Below are positions 48,330 to 60,111 of a DNA stretch of 64,000 nucleotides, one piece after another. The number at the start of each line of letters is the position of its first letter. The first letter of the stretch is position 1. Location: positions 2,211,001 through 2,275,000 of the forward strand of contig JAJNNQ010000075.1 in assembly GCA_027886175.1 (NCBI GenBank). Direction: 5' to 3'. Under the pieces are notes generated by a model. It saw only the letters and a program-made list of their open reading frames with translations. It had not been told where the DNA came from and did no database searches. Source of the DNA: Phylloscopus collybita (Eukaryota; Chordata; Aves; Passeriformes; Phylloscopidae). A program made the translations under genes and the position numbers.

Positions 48330-48787
48330 AATCATGGAACCATAGGACAATTTGGGTTGGAAGGGGCCTTAAAGGTGGACCACTTCCAACCCCTCTGCCA
48401 TGGGCAGGGGCACCTTCCACTAATCCAGGTTGCTCCAAGCCACATCCAGCTTGGCCTTGGACACTTCCAGGGATGGGGCTTCTCTGGGAAACCACAGTTT
48501 CTCTGGAAAACCTATGCCAGGGCCTCACCACCTTCACTGGGAAGAATTTCTTCCTACTAAACCTACCCTATTTTAGTTTTAATCCATTCTCTCCTGTCCT
48601 GTCACTCCTTGTAAACAATCTCTCTGAGTCTTTCTTGCAGGGTCCTTTCAGGTACTTGAAGGCCACAATTAGGGCACCAAAAACCCTTCTCTTTTCCAGT
48701 TTGAGCAGTTCCAATTGGCTCAGACTTTCCTCTTAAGAGGGGTGCTCTATCCCTCTAATTAACTTGGTGGCCTCTCCAGAATAGATC
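48330..48787 (-). mobile_element. CR1 LINE 3' UTR, long copy
   Basis: In reverse: AATCATGGAACCATAGGACA (tail), GGAAGGGGCCTTAAAGGTGG, GCCATGGGCAGGGGCACCTT, CACTTCCAGGGATGGGGCTT, CAGGGCCTCACCACCTTCAC, CTGTCCTGTCACTCCTTGTA, AGTTTGAGCAGTTCCAATTG, GGTGGCCTCTCCAGAATAG. About 460 bp of 3' UTR, antisense to the gene. Confidence 0.96.
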
Positions 48788-49260
48788 AATGTCCTACTGT
48801 GTCAAGCTTAGGACTTCCTCAGACTTTGTTTTTAGACCATTACTTATCCAGACTTAGATGTTGGTGCTCCTTAGCTTTCACTCCACTCTTGAAATCTGGC
48901 CTTTTTATATGTAAAAATAACTGGGTGAAAAAAAATTCTTAACATGATCTAAAGTCAGTGCTCCCTCACTTAACAAACATCTCTGCCTGGTATCTGTCAG
49001 GCTGGAGCCCAGAGACCTGGAGAAAGAGGTAAAGACATGGCAGCTGCTGGATTCCTTCAGTCAGGAGGAACTTCTTGATGGGCCAATGTGTTCAGTCCTT
49101 GGGTGATGCTGCCGTTCCCTGAAGTGCCACATTTTCACTTGTTGCCTAGTGGTGGTAACAATAGCTATAAACTTCCTTCAAAGGAAAAGATATTTGCATG
49201 AATGAAGATGGGTTGCCTATTTTGGAAGCTTTGGAATATGGGGAGGGTTTTTCAGTTTTG

Positions 49261-49370
49261 TGTTTGGGGTTTTGGTTTTTTGTTTGTTTGTTTGTTTGTT
49301 TGGGGTTGTTTGTTTGGTTTTTTGTTTTTGTTTGTTTTGTTTGGAATTTGTTTGTTTGTTTGTTTGTTTT
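49261..49370. repeat. GTTT-rich low-complexity tract
   Basis: Runs of TGTTTGTTTG broken by GGGGTT and GGAA. The Asn/Lys/Gln/Thr-rich frame on the minus strand and the Phe/Cys/Leu-rich frame on the plus strand are artefacts. Confidence 0.95.
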
Positions 49371-50085
49371 CCTGTGAAATTAAGTCCACTTTGTTGCCTT
49401 TCTGACCTGAAGGCTGTTTGACATGTAAATAAACATGTCAAGAGGGCCCATCAGCATGTCCTCCTCCAGTCTGACTGCCTGGATGGCACAGCCAGGAGCC
49501 TGTTGTCAGACTGCAAAGTGAGCTGGGAAATCATTCAACTGGAGCCTTAACTAAACCCTCCCGAGTTATGTGCCTCAGTTGGGACATCTGCAGAAAATGA
49601 ACACATCTTGAGAAGGGTCCCCAAACACCTGAATGTCTTTAGCTTTAATATCTGATCAGTTGGATGTGGCCTGAAAAGTCTCTCATTTGGTTGAGATTCC
49701 TAAGTAAACTCAGAGGAGGCTGTTATGGGAATGTGTACAATTATGTTCTTATTGGTTCCTAATGGATAGGGAAATCTTTTCTTGGCTGTGTTGCTTTCAG
49801 GCACTTGATAAGACCCAGAGTTATGTGTCAGTACAGAGCACAGCCCATGAAGGAAGGGTACACTGGGGTGTTTTCCTGAATCTATTCCACTTCCCATTCA
49901 CTTCCCAAGAAACTTCCCATCTCTTTGTTCACCTTCAGTGTATGCCCTGTCATCAGTTGTGTTTCTGCCAAGTCTAACAAAGCTCTATTGCAAAGCACTC
50001 CAGCTGCTGAAATATGGTGTTATTATCATTAATTGCCTTGCAGGCAACAACTTGAAGGCCATGGTCAGTGGGTCACCAGCTCAGG

Positions 50086-50251
50086 TGTCCCAGAGAAGCT
50101 GTGGCTGCTCCACCCCTGGAAGTGTTCAAGGCCAGGCTGGATGAGTCTCTGATCAGCCTGGTCTAGTGGAAGGTGTCCCATGGCAGGGGGTTAGAATGAG
50201 ATAATATTGAAGGTATCTTCTAAGCCAAATCTTTCCGTGAATCTATGATGT
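50086..50251 (+). mobile_element. CR1 LINE 3' end
   Basis: TCCCAGAGAAGCTGTGGCTG, TGGAAGTGTTCAAGGCCAGG, CTGGTCTAGTGGAAGGTGTC and the tail GTGAATCTATGATG. About 10 bp ('cctgc') of the usual 'gtgtccctgcccatggc' are lost. Confidence 0.93.
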
Positions 50252-51454
50252 GTTTTATACCACTCACCTGTTTATACCACTATACCCTGTTTATCTGGGC
50301 TGCAGCAGGGGTGGCCTCCACTGAACAGCTCTCTGGACAGGGCTGGACAGCCTCAGTTTTGTGTGAGGCACCTCTGCTGTGACAAAGTTGCTGGAGCCAG
50401 GTTGTGGGCTCCTGTGATCTCTGACAGACCCATTCTACTCGAGATAACAAGCCACACAAAAATTGCAGGAGCTTTTGTGCTTCTCTCCTCCTCCTGCTCT
50501 CTGTGAGTGTGGTTTTTTTGTGTCATCCCTTTATGACTCTCACATTTAGCTCCCCTGCTGGCAGTGCTGGTAAGACAGCACATGCTGGTTTACAAGGAGA
50601 AGAGTGATGGGCGACTCTGCACTAGGCAAATTTCCTAGCGCCTGAAGATTTGTCTGCTGTGTTTGTTTCTGTGTTTGACCCTCATAATGTGATTGGGCTG
50701 GTATAATTACAGTTAATGAGCCAGCTAATTTTGTACAAGAAGCAAGGCTCTTCCTTCCACGAGGTTTATTGCCACCCGTAGGATTCTTCTCACATCAATT
50801 TATCCAAAGCAGTTTTTAGGAAGTTAGAACTGCCATGGTCCCAGTTTCTACTAATGCTGCAATTGAGCAGTGAATTTCAGAAAGGCAGAAGCTGCTCAGG
50901 TGGGTGGTTTATTTCTGCTGGGAGGTGCAATTCTCTGCCAGACAGACTGTTTGGGAAACATGGCTTGAGCAGTTTAAGTAAATCAAACGAGCCATGTAAA
51001 GCAAAAGGGATCACACAAGTTGTAAATATCAGTGACCTTAGTTGGTAGGTAAAATATATGATCTTTCCAAGACAGCAAGCAGAAATAAAATATATTTATT
51101 TCTATGAATCCACACTCCCACCAACCTTATTATTCCAGTGGTAAATTCAGAATGGAACTTCTTTCATCAGCAATAGGACTTGATAACTCAGCTGTGTGAT
51201 GGAAAGTGAGTTTTGTGTTAATTTTAGACAAAAACAGACTTGTGAAAAATGGTGCATGCAAATGAAATTAAGGGATTTATCCAAACTGTTTCAATTCACA
51301 AGCTGGATTTCGGAAAAAAATATCTTTACTTCTTTTTTATTTTAAATTAAAAAAAACCCAAACCCTCCATATTTTATTTTTCTGTAACTTGGATGTCCTA
51401 CAGAATTTAAAAAAAAAATGTGTTGAGTATAAATCACAAGGAAAATGTTGCCCT

Positions 51455-51632
51455 AGTGCCCAGAGAAGTTATGGACTCTCCATCCTTGGAAGAGTTCAAG
51501 GCCAGGTTGAACAGGGATTGAAGCAACCTGGGACAGTGGAAGGTGTCACTGCCCATGGCAGGGGGTTGCAACAGGACAATTTTAAGGCCCCTTCCAATCC
51601 AAACCATTCCATGAGTCTTTGACGCTATGAAA
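51455..51632 (+). mobile_element. CR1 LINE 3' end
   Basis: TGCCCAGAGAAGTTATGGAC, GTTCAAGGCCAGGTTGAACA, GGACAGTGGAAGGTGTCACT, GCCCCTTCCAATCCAAACC and a tail of TCCATGAGTCTTTGACGCTA. Confidence 0.93.
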
Positions 51633-54600
51633 AGAAAGGGTGTGCTACAGGAAATTATCTGGAATTTCCCATTCAAAGCTGTTGGAGCTGTTTTACTCTG
51701 TAAATTACTTTCAGAGATTATTTGGTGAATTAAAAAAACCTGACACACCCACAAATTACTTCACAAAAAAATACTCTTGTTGAAATTTTTTTTTTTTTTA
51801 AATCAGAAAAAGAAGGAAATAGGGAAAAAAATAATCAGGTGGGTTGCCATTATACAATATCCTCACATGTGCTAATTTTTTGGGTTAAAATGTAGAGCCT
51901 TGAACTGATTATCCCAGGCCATCTGAGAGCATCATATGGGAATCAAGGACAGCTTGGATGGGTGGCTGAGAGTGTGCAGTGGTCCCTGGGTCCAGAACAT
52001 GCACCCTCAGGACACTCTTCATATGCTGACCCTTCTTCCGTGGCAAACATCAGGAATCTGAGGCCTCTTGTCTCTGTAAGAAACAACAATAAATTGCTTT
52101 GCAGATGCCAAAGTGATAATATTCCTGCACTCTGCCATTTAGCACCAAGCAGATGGTAAGGAAGTGCCTTATTCTCTGACAGGACGTGTTGCTTTCCAAC
52201 AGATACACACAGGAAAATGTTTGAATTTTAAATCCCTGGGAGATGGATCCTGGCAGGCATGGAGAACCTCTGGCAGGGCAGGACCATTTTTCAGCACATC
52301 CATATGCAGCAGATACTTGACATTTCCAAGATGCATTTCAAGGACAGTATAAATCATTCAGGGGAAAAAGTGTTGTGAATTTATGCTGGTGTTCGGCCAC
52401 TGCCCTGTAGCCACTTTTATTCATTCATACCAAGGGGTTTGGGCTGTTGGCTGAAGAAAACCAACAAGAAGAGCTGGTTATGACATTTTAGGGTACTTTA
52501 AATAGTTTTTCCAGGCCTGCCTGGAAAATGGTGCTGGCTGGTTGTTCAGTGCCTCAGTCCTTACCTCTGAGGGTTGAGATGTGTTTGGTGGAAGAATTAG
52601 AGCCCTGCTAAAATCAGATAGGAAGGTAAGTTCTATCTGCCTTTTTTTGGAAGCAATAACCACAGCTCCTGATGACTCACAGCGCTGAAAATTGTATTTT
52701 CTTGCACCAATCAAAGCCAGTGTGACCCATTTAGCCTGAATTTAACATATGAGCACAATTATTTTATAAATCCTCTCGTGTGCAGAATTTATAACTGGAT
52801 GTTTATATTGAAGTTTGCAAATTACTAACCCTGAGCCATTTTAAACTTTGCTCTGGAAGAACTGTCATCGTTTTCCTTCCCTTTAACATCCACAGTTCTG
52901 TCTTCACTAAGCCTGAGGGCCTTTTGTTCATGGAATGACACTCACTTAAAACTTTCCAAGTACATGGCAATGCGAATGGGCAAAATTCATTTTCAAGCTG
53001 AAAGCAATTTCCCTCCAAACTTGGCTTTTAATTAGGAAAGAAACCACTATGCATTACCAAAATACTCCTTCTTTTTTCTCCTTCTTCTTTTTATTGTGCC
53101 TCTCAGTATGCTATATTGATTATTTTTAGCCAGAAGTTGTAGCGATAAAAGAGGGCTAAGCTTATTAAAGTGCTAAAAATAAAAGCATACTATCAAAACC
53201 TGAAGGGGCCCATTTTGGTTACTGCCAAGTGGGAGCATTTAAAAATTCTCATTCACTCACTTTCCTGTCTTTCAAGTGGTTTAGCTGAAATTCTGCCTTG
53301 TGAAACCAATCCATTGTTGCTGCTGTAAAAATTCAGGTCATGTGAGTGATTCCTTGAAAGATTAGGGCAAACCCCCCACTCCAGCCACTGTCAATCCAGT
53401 AATTTCCCATATAAGACTCCTGTTGGTCATCAGAAGGTCTTGATCTCAGGACACAGATAAATATCTGGAATAGCTTGAAAAATATCTCTTGGGGTCATCA
53501 TTATTTCCATCTCTGTGTGATAAATGTGTCATAAAATCATGAAAAAATGAATCTAAACTCTGTCTAGCTCTGTCACCTTCACTACTCCTATGTGGAAGAC
53601 TATGTTTTAGATGAAAAATTATAAATATTTTTCTAATTCTCTGATGTATTTGCAAGTACCATCTGCTTTGGTGCAGGCCCGTCCCTGAGTTTATCAAAAT
53701 GTCGACTCCATCCCCTTGGGATTTTTGTTTTCAAATTGCACAATAAATTTGTCACCGGAGTCTGAGAGCAGAAGGCTGTCGTAGGATTCAGTTTCTTTAA
53801 GAAATTCTGGATCCAGGGCTTGATTATCTCATCTGTCTGGAAACAAACTCTCTGTCCCTTCATCCCAAAGCCAGAGGGAAAGGAAAAGGCAGATCCCTCC
53901 AGCAGTTTTTTTCAGCCTGCTGAGGACCCTGCCACCCTTGTCTCTCCATTCCCAAGTGAGGTACCTTGCAAGGAGCCTGAAAGTGAGGGTGAGGCCAGGG
54001 TGAGGCTGTGAACCACCACTTGTTCAGCAAAGATCCACTGAAATGTCTCTCAGTGACATATTCATCACTGACATATTAACTTCATTGAATTATTGCTTTT
54101 TTCTTTGTGACTTGAGCCAAATTCTCTTTCCTCTCCTTGCTTTCCTGTGTTAATCAGCAGAATATCTGGTTAAATTGCTTTACATATTTATGCCTCATTA
54201 TTGTTGAGTTTAGAGCTGGTTTGGTGGGGGTTTGTTTGTTTTTTTGTTTGTTTTAGTTTTTTCCCCTGTGCCTCAGGATTACAAGTTGCTTCAAAAAATA
54301 GAATTTAAATGGAAGCTTTACTTATTCCAAGGCTGGTATTGCCCCACTGGGAGAAGGAGTGAGCAGAAGCAGTTCCACCAGGGCCCAGGCTCCCTCTGTG
54401 ACATCCCACTGACTCATCCAGGACATGTAGCACTCATCCTTCTTACCTGGGAAAGGCTGTGCTGGGAAAAACAGAGATGATTTTTTTAAAAACAGTGCCT
54501 AAGGTGTGGCTCTCCCATTCCAGGGAGCACTAAGGGGGTGTGCACAGTGTTTAATTTTATCTAACAAAGCCAAATCTCCTCAGGCCTCCCTGCGGGCTGC

Positions 54601-54973
54601 AGAAAGTGTTGGGTTCCTCTGGAGGGCCTTTAAGGGAGCTAAATTAAGCTGCTTCTATGATTTCCTTCTTCCCCAGGAGAAGTACAGACAGATTACTCTT
54701 GTTTTAGAAGGATATATTTAATACATTTCTCCTCTGTAGCTCCTCTCTGCCTAAATGATTAATTTTCTGAAGCCAATCAGCCTTTTTAAGAGATGTTGAG
54801 CAGTGAAGGATGTCTGCACCAGGATCCCAAGAAACTTCATACACGAGCAAGTTCTGTTACATTGATTAGGCACTTGGGGTTTTACTCTTTTCTCTTTTTG
54901 TGTTTTGTTGTTTTTTGTTTTGTTTTTTTTTTTCCTTTTCTTCTCTTTTTAAAAAATGTATTTCATTGTGAGT

Positions 54974-56480
54974 TGTGGTAGTTTAGCATGAATGTGAGGG
55001 GTTTGTTTTTTTTGTTTTGTTTTGTTTTTCCCTTTCTCTAAGGAAGTTATAGCAGATGTTGACAGCCTGGTTGACCAATTAAAGAGTTAGATATGCCTCT
55101 GGAATCACCCAGGCTTAAAATCAGCCCGGGAAGGCCGGGAAGGCTTTTTCCTTCTGGTCAGTTGAACAAGTGACATTGAGTTGGGTCGTTCTGGTGCCCA
55201 GCCAGGCCTGCTGCTTCCCCCCACCCCAGGTGAGAGGGAAGGAGAGGAGGAAAGCCCAGCAGCCCCTTTGAGATCTCTCCCAGAGAAGCTGCTGCAGAAA
55301 TCTCATGACCACCACAGGCCTGGGCAGATTTAATCCTTTCTTGGCAACATGAAGCTTTCAAGACTTAACTCTTCCAAGAGAGGAGAGAGGAGAGAGGAGA
55401 GAGGAGAGAGGAGAGAGGAGAGAGGAGAGAGGAGAGAGGAGAGAGGAGAGGAGAGGAGAGAGGAGAGGAGAGGGGAGAGGAGAGGAGAGGAGAGGAGAGG
55501 AGAGGAGAGGAGAGGAGAGGAGAGGAGAGGAGAGGAGAGGAGAGGAGAGAAGAGAAGAGAAGAGAAGAGAAGAGAAGAGAAGAGAAGAGAAGAGAAGAGA
55601 AGAGAAGAGAAGAGAAGAGAAGAGAAGAGAAGAGAAGAGAAGAGAAGAGAAGAGAAGAGAAGAGAAGAGTGCACGTAGAGAAAACCCAACGTGACAGTCA
55701 GATGGAGAAAGAGAGTGAAAGACTAATTAGAAGAAGGATAGAGGAGTTGCCTGTTGGCTGGACTTCTTATTGAGCCATGGAAATAAATTCTGTATGTAAA
55801 TTATCCCTTCAAATCATGGGAAAAAATATGCCTTTGGGGAGATGATTGTAGATTTGTGTGGATCTGAGCAAAGATGTTTGTGATGGATTAAGTGATACTG
55901 ATCTTATGAGATGTTTGAACAGAGATAGAGATGAGAAGCCCTCTTTGCCCGTGAAGAAGTAAAAAAAAGACATCTCTGTTCCTTGAGAGGAAGAATCCTT
56001 TGTTTTTGAAGTTATTAATTTTTAAAAGGTGACACCTCAATAGTGCAAAAGTCTAAAACCCATGACCCATAAGCAGCTTGGGAAACTGCTAATGGGAGGG
56101 GTCACAGAAGCAAGTTTCCCCAGGGCAGTAGTTTCTGTGACAGTTAAAACCCACAAGGGAACTGCTCTAAGTTGTCAGTGGGATCCATGACTCTAAAAGA
56201 GACTCCTCTCCCAAAGAATTGATGAAAGACTATATTCAAATGATAAAACTGACTGAAAATCACAGGTTTTTTTCTCTCTATGTTGTTTGTGGAAAGGTGA
56301 ACACATGTGCGGGGAAGGAAGAGTGTTTTGAAGGTTTCATTTTTTTTTCCTTTTCTTCTTTTAATATGTGTGTTAATAAATTCTATCTGTTTACTTTTAA
56401 GTCAGGCCTGTTTTGCCTTTTCCTCCTAATTCTCTCTCACAGCAAAAAAAAAAAAAAAAAAAGACACTCAAACTACTACA
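54974..56480 (+). mobile_element. Long solo LTR-like element, ~1.5 kb
   Basis: The element starts TGTGGTAGTTTAGC and ends AAACTACTACA; the two ends are inverted copies with one mismatch (TGTGGTAGTTT against AAACTACCACA expected). Near its 3' end is TGTGTTAATAAATTCTATC, a poly-A signal about 110 bp before the terminus, followed by GTTTTGCCTTTTCCTCC and TCTCTCTCACAG. I recall very similar sequence as a high-copy passerine LTR family. It contains a 290-bp purine microsatellite (55378-55669) and a 19-20-base A run (56443-56461). The flanks are TGAGT upstream and CTGAA downstream, so no target-site duplication is left. No retroviral genes are attached. An alternative is a non-LTR repeat, but the terminal inverted repeat favours an LTR. 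Confidence 0.7.
55378..55669. repeat. Compound all-purine microsatellite inside the LTR
   Basis: Three zones in order: a 7-bp unit AGAGAGG (about 55379-55450), a 5-bp unit AGAGG with occasional longer or GGGG-bearing units (about 55450-55547), then a pure 5-bp unit AGAGA (about 55548-55669). The + strand has no pyrimidine for about 290 bp. The long Arg/Glu and Ser/Leu/Phe frames over it are artefacts of the repeat. Confidence 0.97.
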
Positions 56481-56550
56481 CTGAAAATTTCAAACAGAAC
56501 TCGGTGAACATGAAACCACTACATGAGTTATTACTATAAGTGCATAATTA

Positions 56551-56598
56551 CATTAACAGACTTTAACACTGTTTCATTAACAGACTTTAACACTGTTT
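56551..56598. repeat. Perfect 24-bp tandem duplication
   Basis: Two identical adjacent copies of the unit that begins CATTAACAGACTTTAACACT and ends GTTT. It lies 70 bp after the LTR end. Confidence 0.97.
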
Positions 56599-57835
56599 CA
56601 TTCAAAAAAGGCAAAATCTGAATGCATCCACTTTGCACAAATTGTCTGCAAACCCTCATTTCTTTGTCCACCACAACAGTGGTGAGATTAATTCCTGCTC
56701 TTTCCTTTAGAACCTTAAGGAATAAATTACTTGAATCTTTTGTGGCATGTCTTAATCCAACTCCTGATACTATTAATTGAAGAATTTCCATTGGTTTTAT
56801 TAAGGATTGGAGAAATCTCTGGAACCTTATTCTCCAGTTTCTACCTGAGGCTGAGTTCTCCTGATGGAGTTCATGCACACTGTGGTGTATTTTGGGCTCA
56901 AAACCACCCATTTGATCACAAAACTGACCAAGGGCACATCCTCTTCCACTGTGAGCAGAAATTATTGGCTGCACATCTCTTGGGGGATAAGCTTGTCAAG
57001 ATTTCTGCTGGAAAAACAAACCCTTTTTTGCAGGTTTTATACCATAGCTCTCTTGCTTTCTAAGCACAGTCAGGAGTCAAAGTTAATATTTGTTTTTGAT
57101 GGAAGTGGGGACCTGCCAGTTGTGATGTGTGGCTGATAATCTTTCTCTTCCAGACTCATTTTGATTCCTTGTGGCTTCCCCCAGTGCCAAACATAGCAAT
57201 GTAGAGTGAGATTCTTTTCCCTTAATTGTAGATTCCAGCAATTTATCTCAATCTGAGCCATTTTACAGACCTCCACTGCAGCTTGGAAATGTGGTTCAGG
57301 AGTTTGGCTTGTGGTTTGTTTAATCTGATCAACTCCTGGGGAGTGGGAGGAACGGCACACTGTGGATTTGCTCTCTGTGATATTGTCTGAGATGATTTCA
57401 TCAACAACAGACACCTGGGCACCTGTGGGTCAATAACCCACAAGGACCCAGATGAGTCTTATCCCTGAGCTGTAGTAATGAGATAATTTCAGGTGCCATG
57501 TCCCTTCTATAATTTAATCCAGTAAATTTATCAGTCTTGAGCCACTTTCCGTTGAATTCCCTGTCACTCCTCCCAGTGATTTCAGAAGGAGTGGGATGAG
57601 AGACAACCTCCATCCTGTCAGGGGATACATGGAGAGCTGTCAGTCATCCTGCCTCTGACTGATGGGTTGGATATTCATCAGAATGGGTGTTGCTCCTACT
57701 TCCCTGCAGAACTACAAGTCACAAACAAGAGGCTGCTCCTTTCTTTATGCCCATGAGTAAATTGTTGAAATGCTGTTGGTGTAAAACCTTTGTTTTTTGG
57801 TTTGTACCCAGTAATTATCTTCTTTTAATTTGCAG

Positions 57836-57918
57836 ACAGCATTGAAGCCAACATTGAGACCTCTTCCTCTAACGTAGACTCAGCCAATGAGCAGCTGGCA
57901 AAAGCAAGTCAGCACCAA
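57836..57918 (+). CDS. TSNARE1: TSNARE1 internal exon: second half of the SNARE motif
   Basis: An 83-bp exon with acceptor AATTTGCAG|ACAGC and donor CAA|GTAAGT. With the base carried over from the previous exon it encodes 28 residues: DSIEANIETSSSNVDSANEQ, then LAKASQHQ. DSIEANIE follows the zero-layer Gln as in all Qa-SNAREs, and heptad positions continue through Val, Ala, Leu and Ala to the end of the SNARE helix. QHQ at the end is the point where TSNARE1 passes into the basic, cysteine-containing stretch before its C-terminal membrane anchor; that exon must lie beyond 64000. The frame is open throughout. The donor is phase 0, so the missing exon should start on a codon boundary. Confidence 0.93.
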
Positions 57919-58056
57919 GTAAGTGGGACTGAAAAAATCCTACAAACGTTTTCAGTGATAGTATTTACAGTAAACAAAACACCTGGCAGCTGTGAACCAC
58001 TGGATTTGTGCTACCTGGAAAGGTGATAAAACATATTCCAAGTAGGAACTAAACTT

Positions 58057-58085
58057 TTATATATATATAAATATATATATATATG
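58057..58085. repeat. (TA)n tract
   Basis: TTTATATATATATAAATATA and further TA repeats, about 140 bp after the exon donor. Confidence 0.93.
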
Positions 58086-58421
58086 ATTAGATTACCATAG
58101 CACAGACAATTTGCTTTAGAGTAGTCATTAAGAGATCTGCATATTAAACAGACATTTCCCAGTAGGAAAGTCAACAATTAGCTACTGTTGTTCTTGGAAA
58201 GACACCATAAAAAGCACATCATTTAAGTTCATATGTGCTTCTGTTTGGTGTGTTTCCCTATAATCAGGCAACAAGGCTTTAAGAAAACAACTTGAGTTGT
58301 CAAACCACATGATGTGGTTGGTGAGTAATGGCTGTGGTGGTTGTGTTCAGCACTTTTCAAAAGCAATTTGTGGGATTTTTTTTGTGATATTTTTTTCTTC
58401 ATTGGAGCAAGAATAAAACAT

Positions 58422-58444
58422 AAACACACACACACACACACAGA
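58422..58444. repeat. (CA)n microsatellite
   Basis: About ten CA units after AACATAAA. Confidence 0.93.
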
Positions 58445-60048
58445 CATTAATCTTTTTGAAAACAGTTTGCCCAGAAAGAACTCTTTGGTGGTTATAGTTA
58501 GTACTTTCTAGGGATGAGGGGGGGTGGGGGAATGAACAATGAAAAAATTGTTATCAATTGTGTTGAGACTGACAGAAGGAAAACCTGCTGGTTTTCTTTT
58601 TTTCCTCGAGCATAATTTGGTGATTTTCATTGGTCTGGAGTTTTCAAAAAATGTAGCTGAGGTCCATGAGAGCACATGGTGCCTGTTGGTTGGCCTTTGG
58701 ACAGAGTGAACTCTGAAGCTCTGGGGCAAACCTCCAGACCAAAGGAGTAAGACTCACAGGCATTTTACTCTGATGTAATGGAGTGATGTGATTTTAAAAT
58801 GATCTATAGCTCATTTTCTGGTGAAACACATTGTCCCAATTTTAGGTAATAAGAGTGCATTTTGTGGAACTTTGATATTGCAGAAAATAAGCGCTGTCTT
58901 CAGCTACGTTTTGGTTTTTAATGTATATATATTCAAGATAATGTGTGTCACCCTGCATGTAATCCTGCATTCACTTTGAAAATAACTTGTTACATACCAC
59001 ATGAAGTCTAAAATGAAACTGGAATGGATTTAATACTTGACCTGAGTGTAGAGCTGATTGCAAAGCTGCAAATGAGTTAATGATGACTTTGGCTAAGAAG
59101 GTCAAAGAGGAGTCAGGCAGAAAATGAATGCAGCACAGTCTAAAGGCTCTGCTTCCTTCAGCTAGCAGGAGCTGCTGAAATAGCCTACCCAGACAGGAGG
59201 CCCTTTTTTTTCACTCAGATATGTTCATCAGGATAGAGAAATAGCCAGTTTTAGTGAGGCAACTCCTGCCAAGGGCATAAATATGAACTGATTGGTGTAC
59301 ATGAGAAAACAGAGTCTCTCTTACGCTTGAAACAAGCCCATAATGACAAATATCACTTACAAAACTTTGGCTGCTAAAGGAAATTGCAATCCAGATCTCC
59401 TGCGGAGCACAGGGAACTATCCTGTGCCCTACTGGATGTGGATCACCAGAAAAAAATTTGTGCAAACCCAGCTCCCTTTCTGTGACCACGAACAGAAAAT
59501 GAGGTGAATTTTTGTCAGTTCCAGTTTTGCTGGCCTGCTGGCCTGGGCCTGGGCAAGTTGCAAGTGATGCCTCGTGTTATGTGCCACGACATCTGCTCCT
59601 CTTACACCCAAAGGGACACTGTCCCCATGATGGGACAGGAAGGGCCCTGATCCTACAGCCCTCAGGGATGCTCTAGGGAGGAGCGTTGATGCCCCTTGCA
59701 TACATTTGGGTAATGCAGAGTGAGTACAGGTCATCCTTCCGGGTGGTTTGCCTGGTTTTGGACGCTTTGGAATTATCTGGACTGGGTTTGGGAGTGTGAT
59801 CAGCCAGATGGCCCTGTGGGTGAACTGCTTTTGAGGGACCTGCCAGAGCTTTACACGCTCCAAATTCCATCTGTATGGCTCAGGGATCAAAGGCACAAAC
59901 TGTTTCTTAAATCTTACTGAGCAGTTTTCCTTCTTATGTTAAACTGCTAATTCATGAGTATGTTTGCCTGTTACTTATGTTACAGTGTGATTATCCTGTA
60001 AATGCAGACTGGCTTACAAACATTTGTTATTTATTACTGTTTATATGT

Positions 60049-60111
60049 ATATAAACGTGTGTGTGTGTATGCAGTATTTTTATTAGTCAATGCAGTGTTT
60101 TTATTAGTCCA
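60049..60111. repeat. (GT)n patch and 21-bp tandem duplication
   Basis: ATAAACGTGTGTGTGTGTATG is followed by two copies of a 21-bp unit (60070-60090 and 60091-60111) that reads TGCAGTATTTTTATTAGTC plus two bases; the copies differ at two positions. Confidence 0.92.

Larger units (their letters stand above)
44203..57835 (+). other. TSNARE1: TSNARE1 intron, 13,633 bp
   Basis: A GT-AG intron (GTAGGT...AATTTGCAG), phase 1. It holds a 45-base T run (47830-47874), a CR1 3' half (48330-48787), a GTTT-rich tract (49261-49370), two CR1 termini (50086-50251 and 51455-51632) and the LTR at 54974-56480. Stretches where I recognise nothing are 44203-47829, 47875-48329, 48788-49260, 49371-50085, 50252-51454, 51633-54973 and 56599-57835. 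The last of these has coding-like minus-strand frames that I could not identify. Confidence 0.75.

Noticed and set aside
55330..55689. Ser/Leu/Phe repeat protein (-) and Arg/Glu repeat protein (+)
   Set aside because: Both are direct translations of the purine microsatellite; units of 5 and 7 bp simply lack stop codons in these frames.
56481..56520. Primer-binding site after the LTR, which would imply an attached provirus
   Set aside because: The sequence after the LTR end (CTGAAAATTTCAAACAG) has no complementarity pattern of a retroviral primer-binding site, and no gag-like frame follows on the + strand.
59429..59896. 155-codon open frame on the - strand
   Set aside because: Pro/His/Ser/Leu-rich with no motif, and the same DNA is also open on the other strand. 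Probably GC-richer intron.
59880..59920. Possible next TSNARE1 exon (frame ending RDQRHKLFLKSY)
   Set aside because: A basic stretch with His-Lys was suggestive, but there is no acceptor at the right phase, no cysteines and no Ile/Val-rich anchor, and it stops at once.
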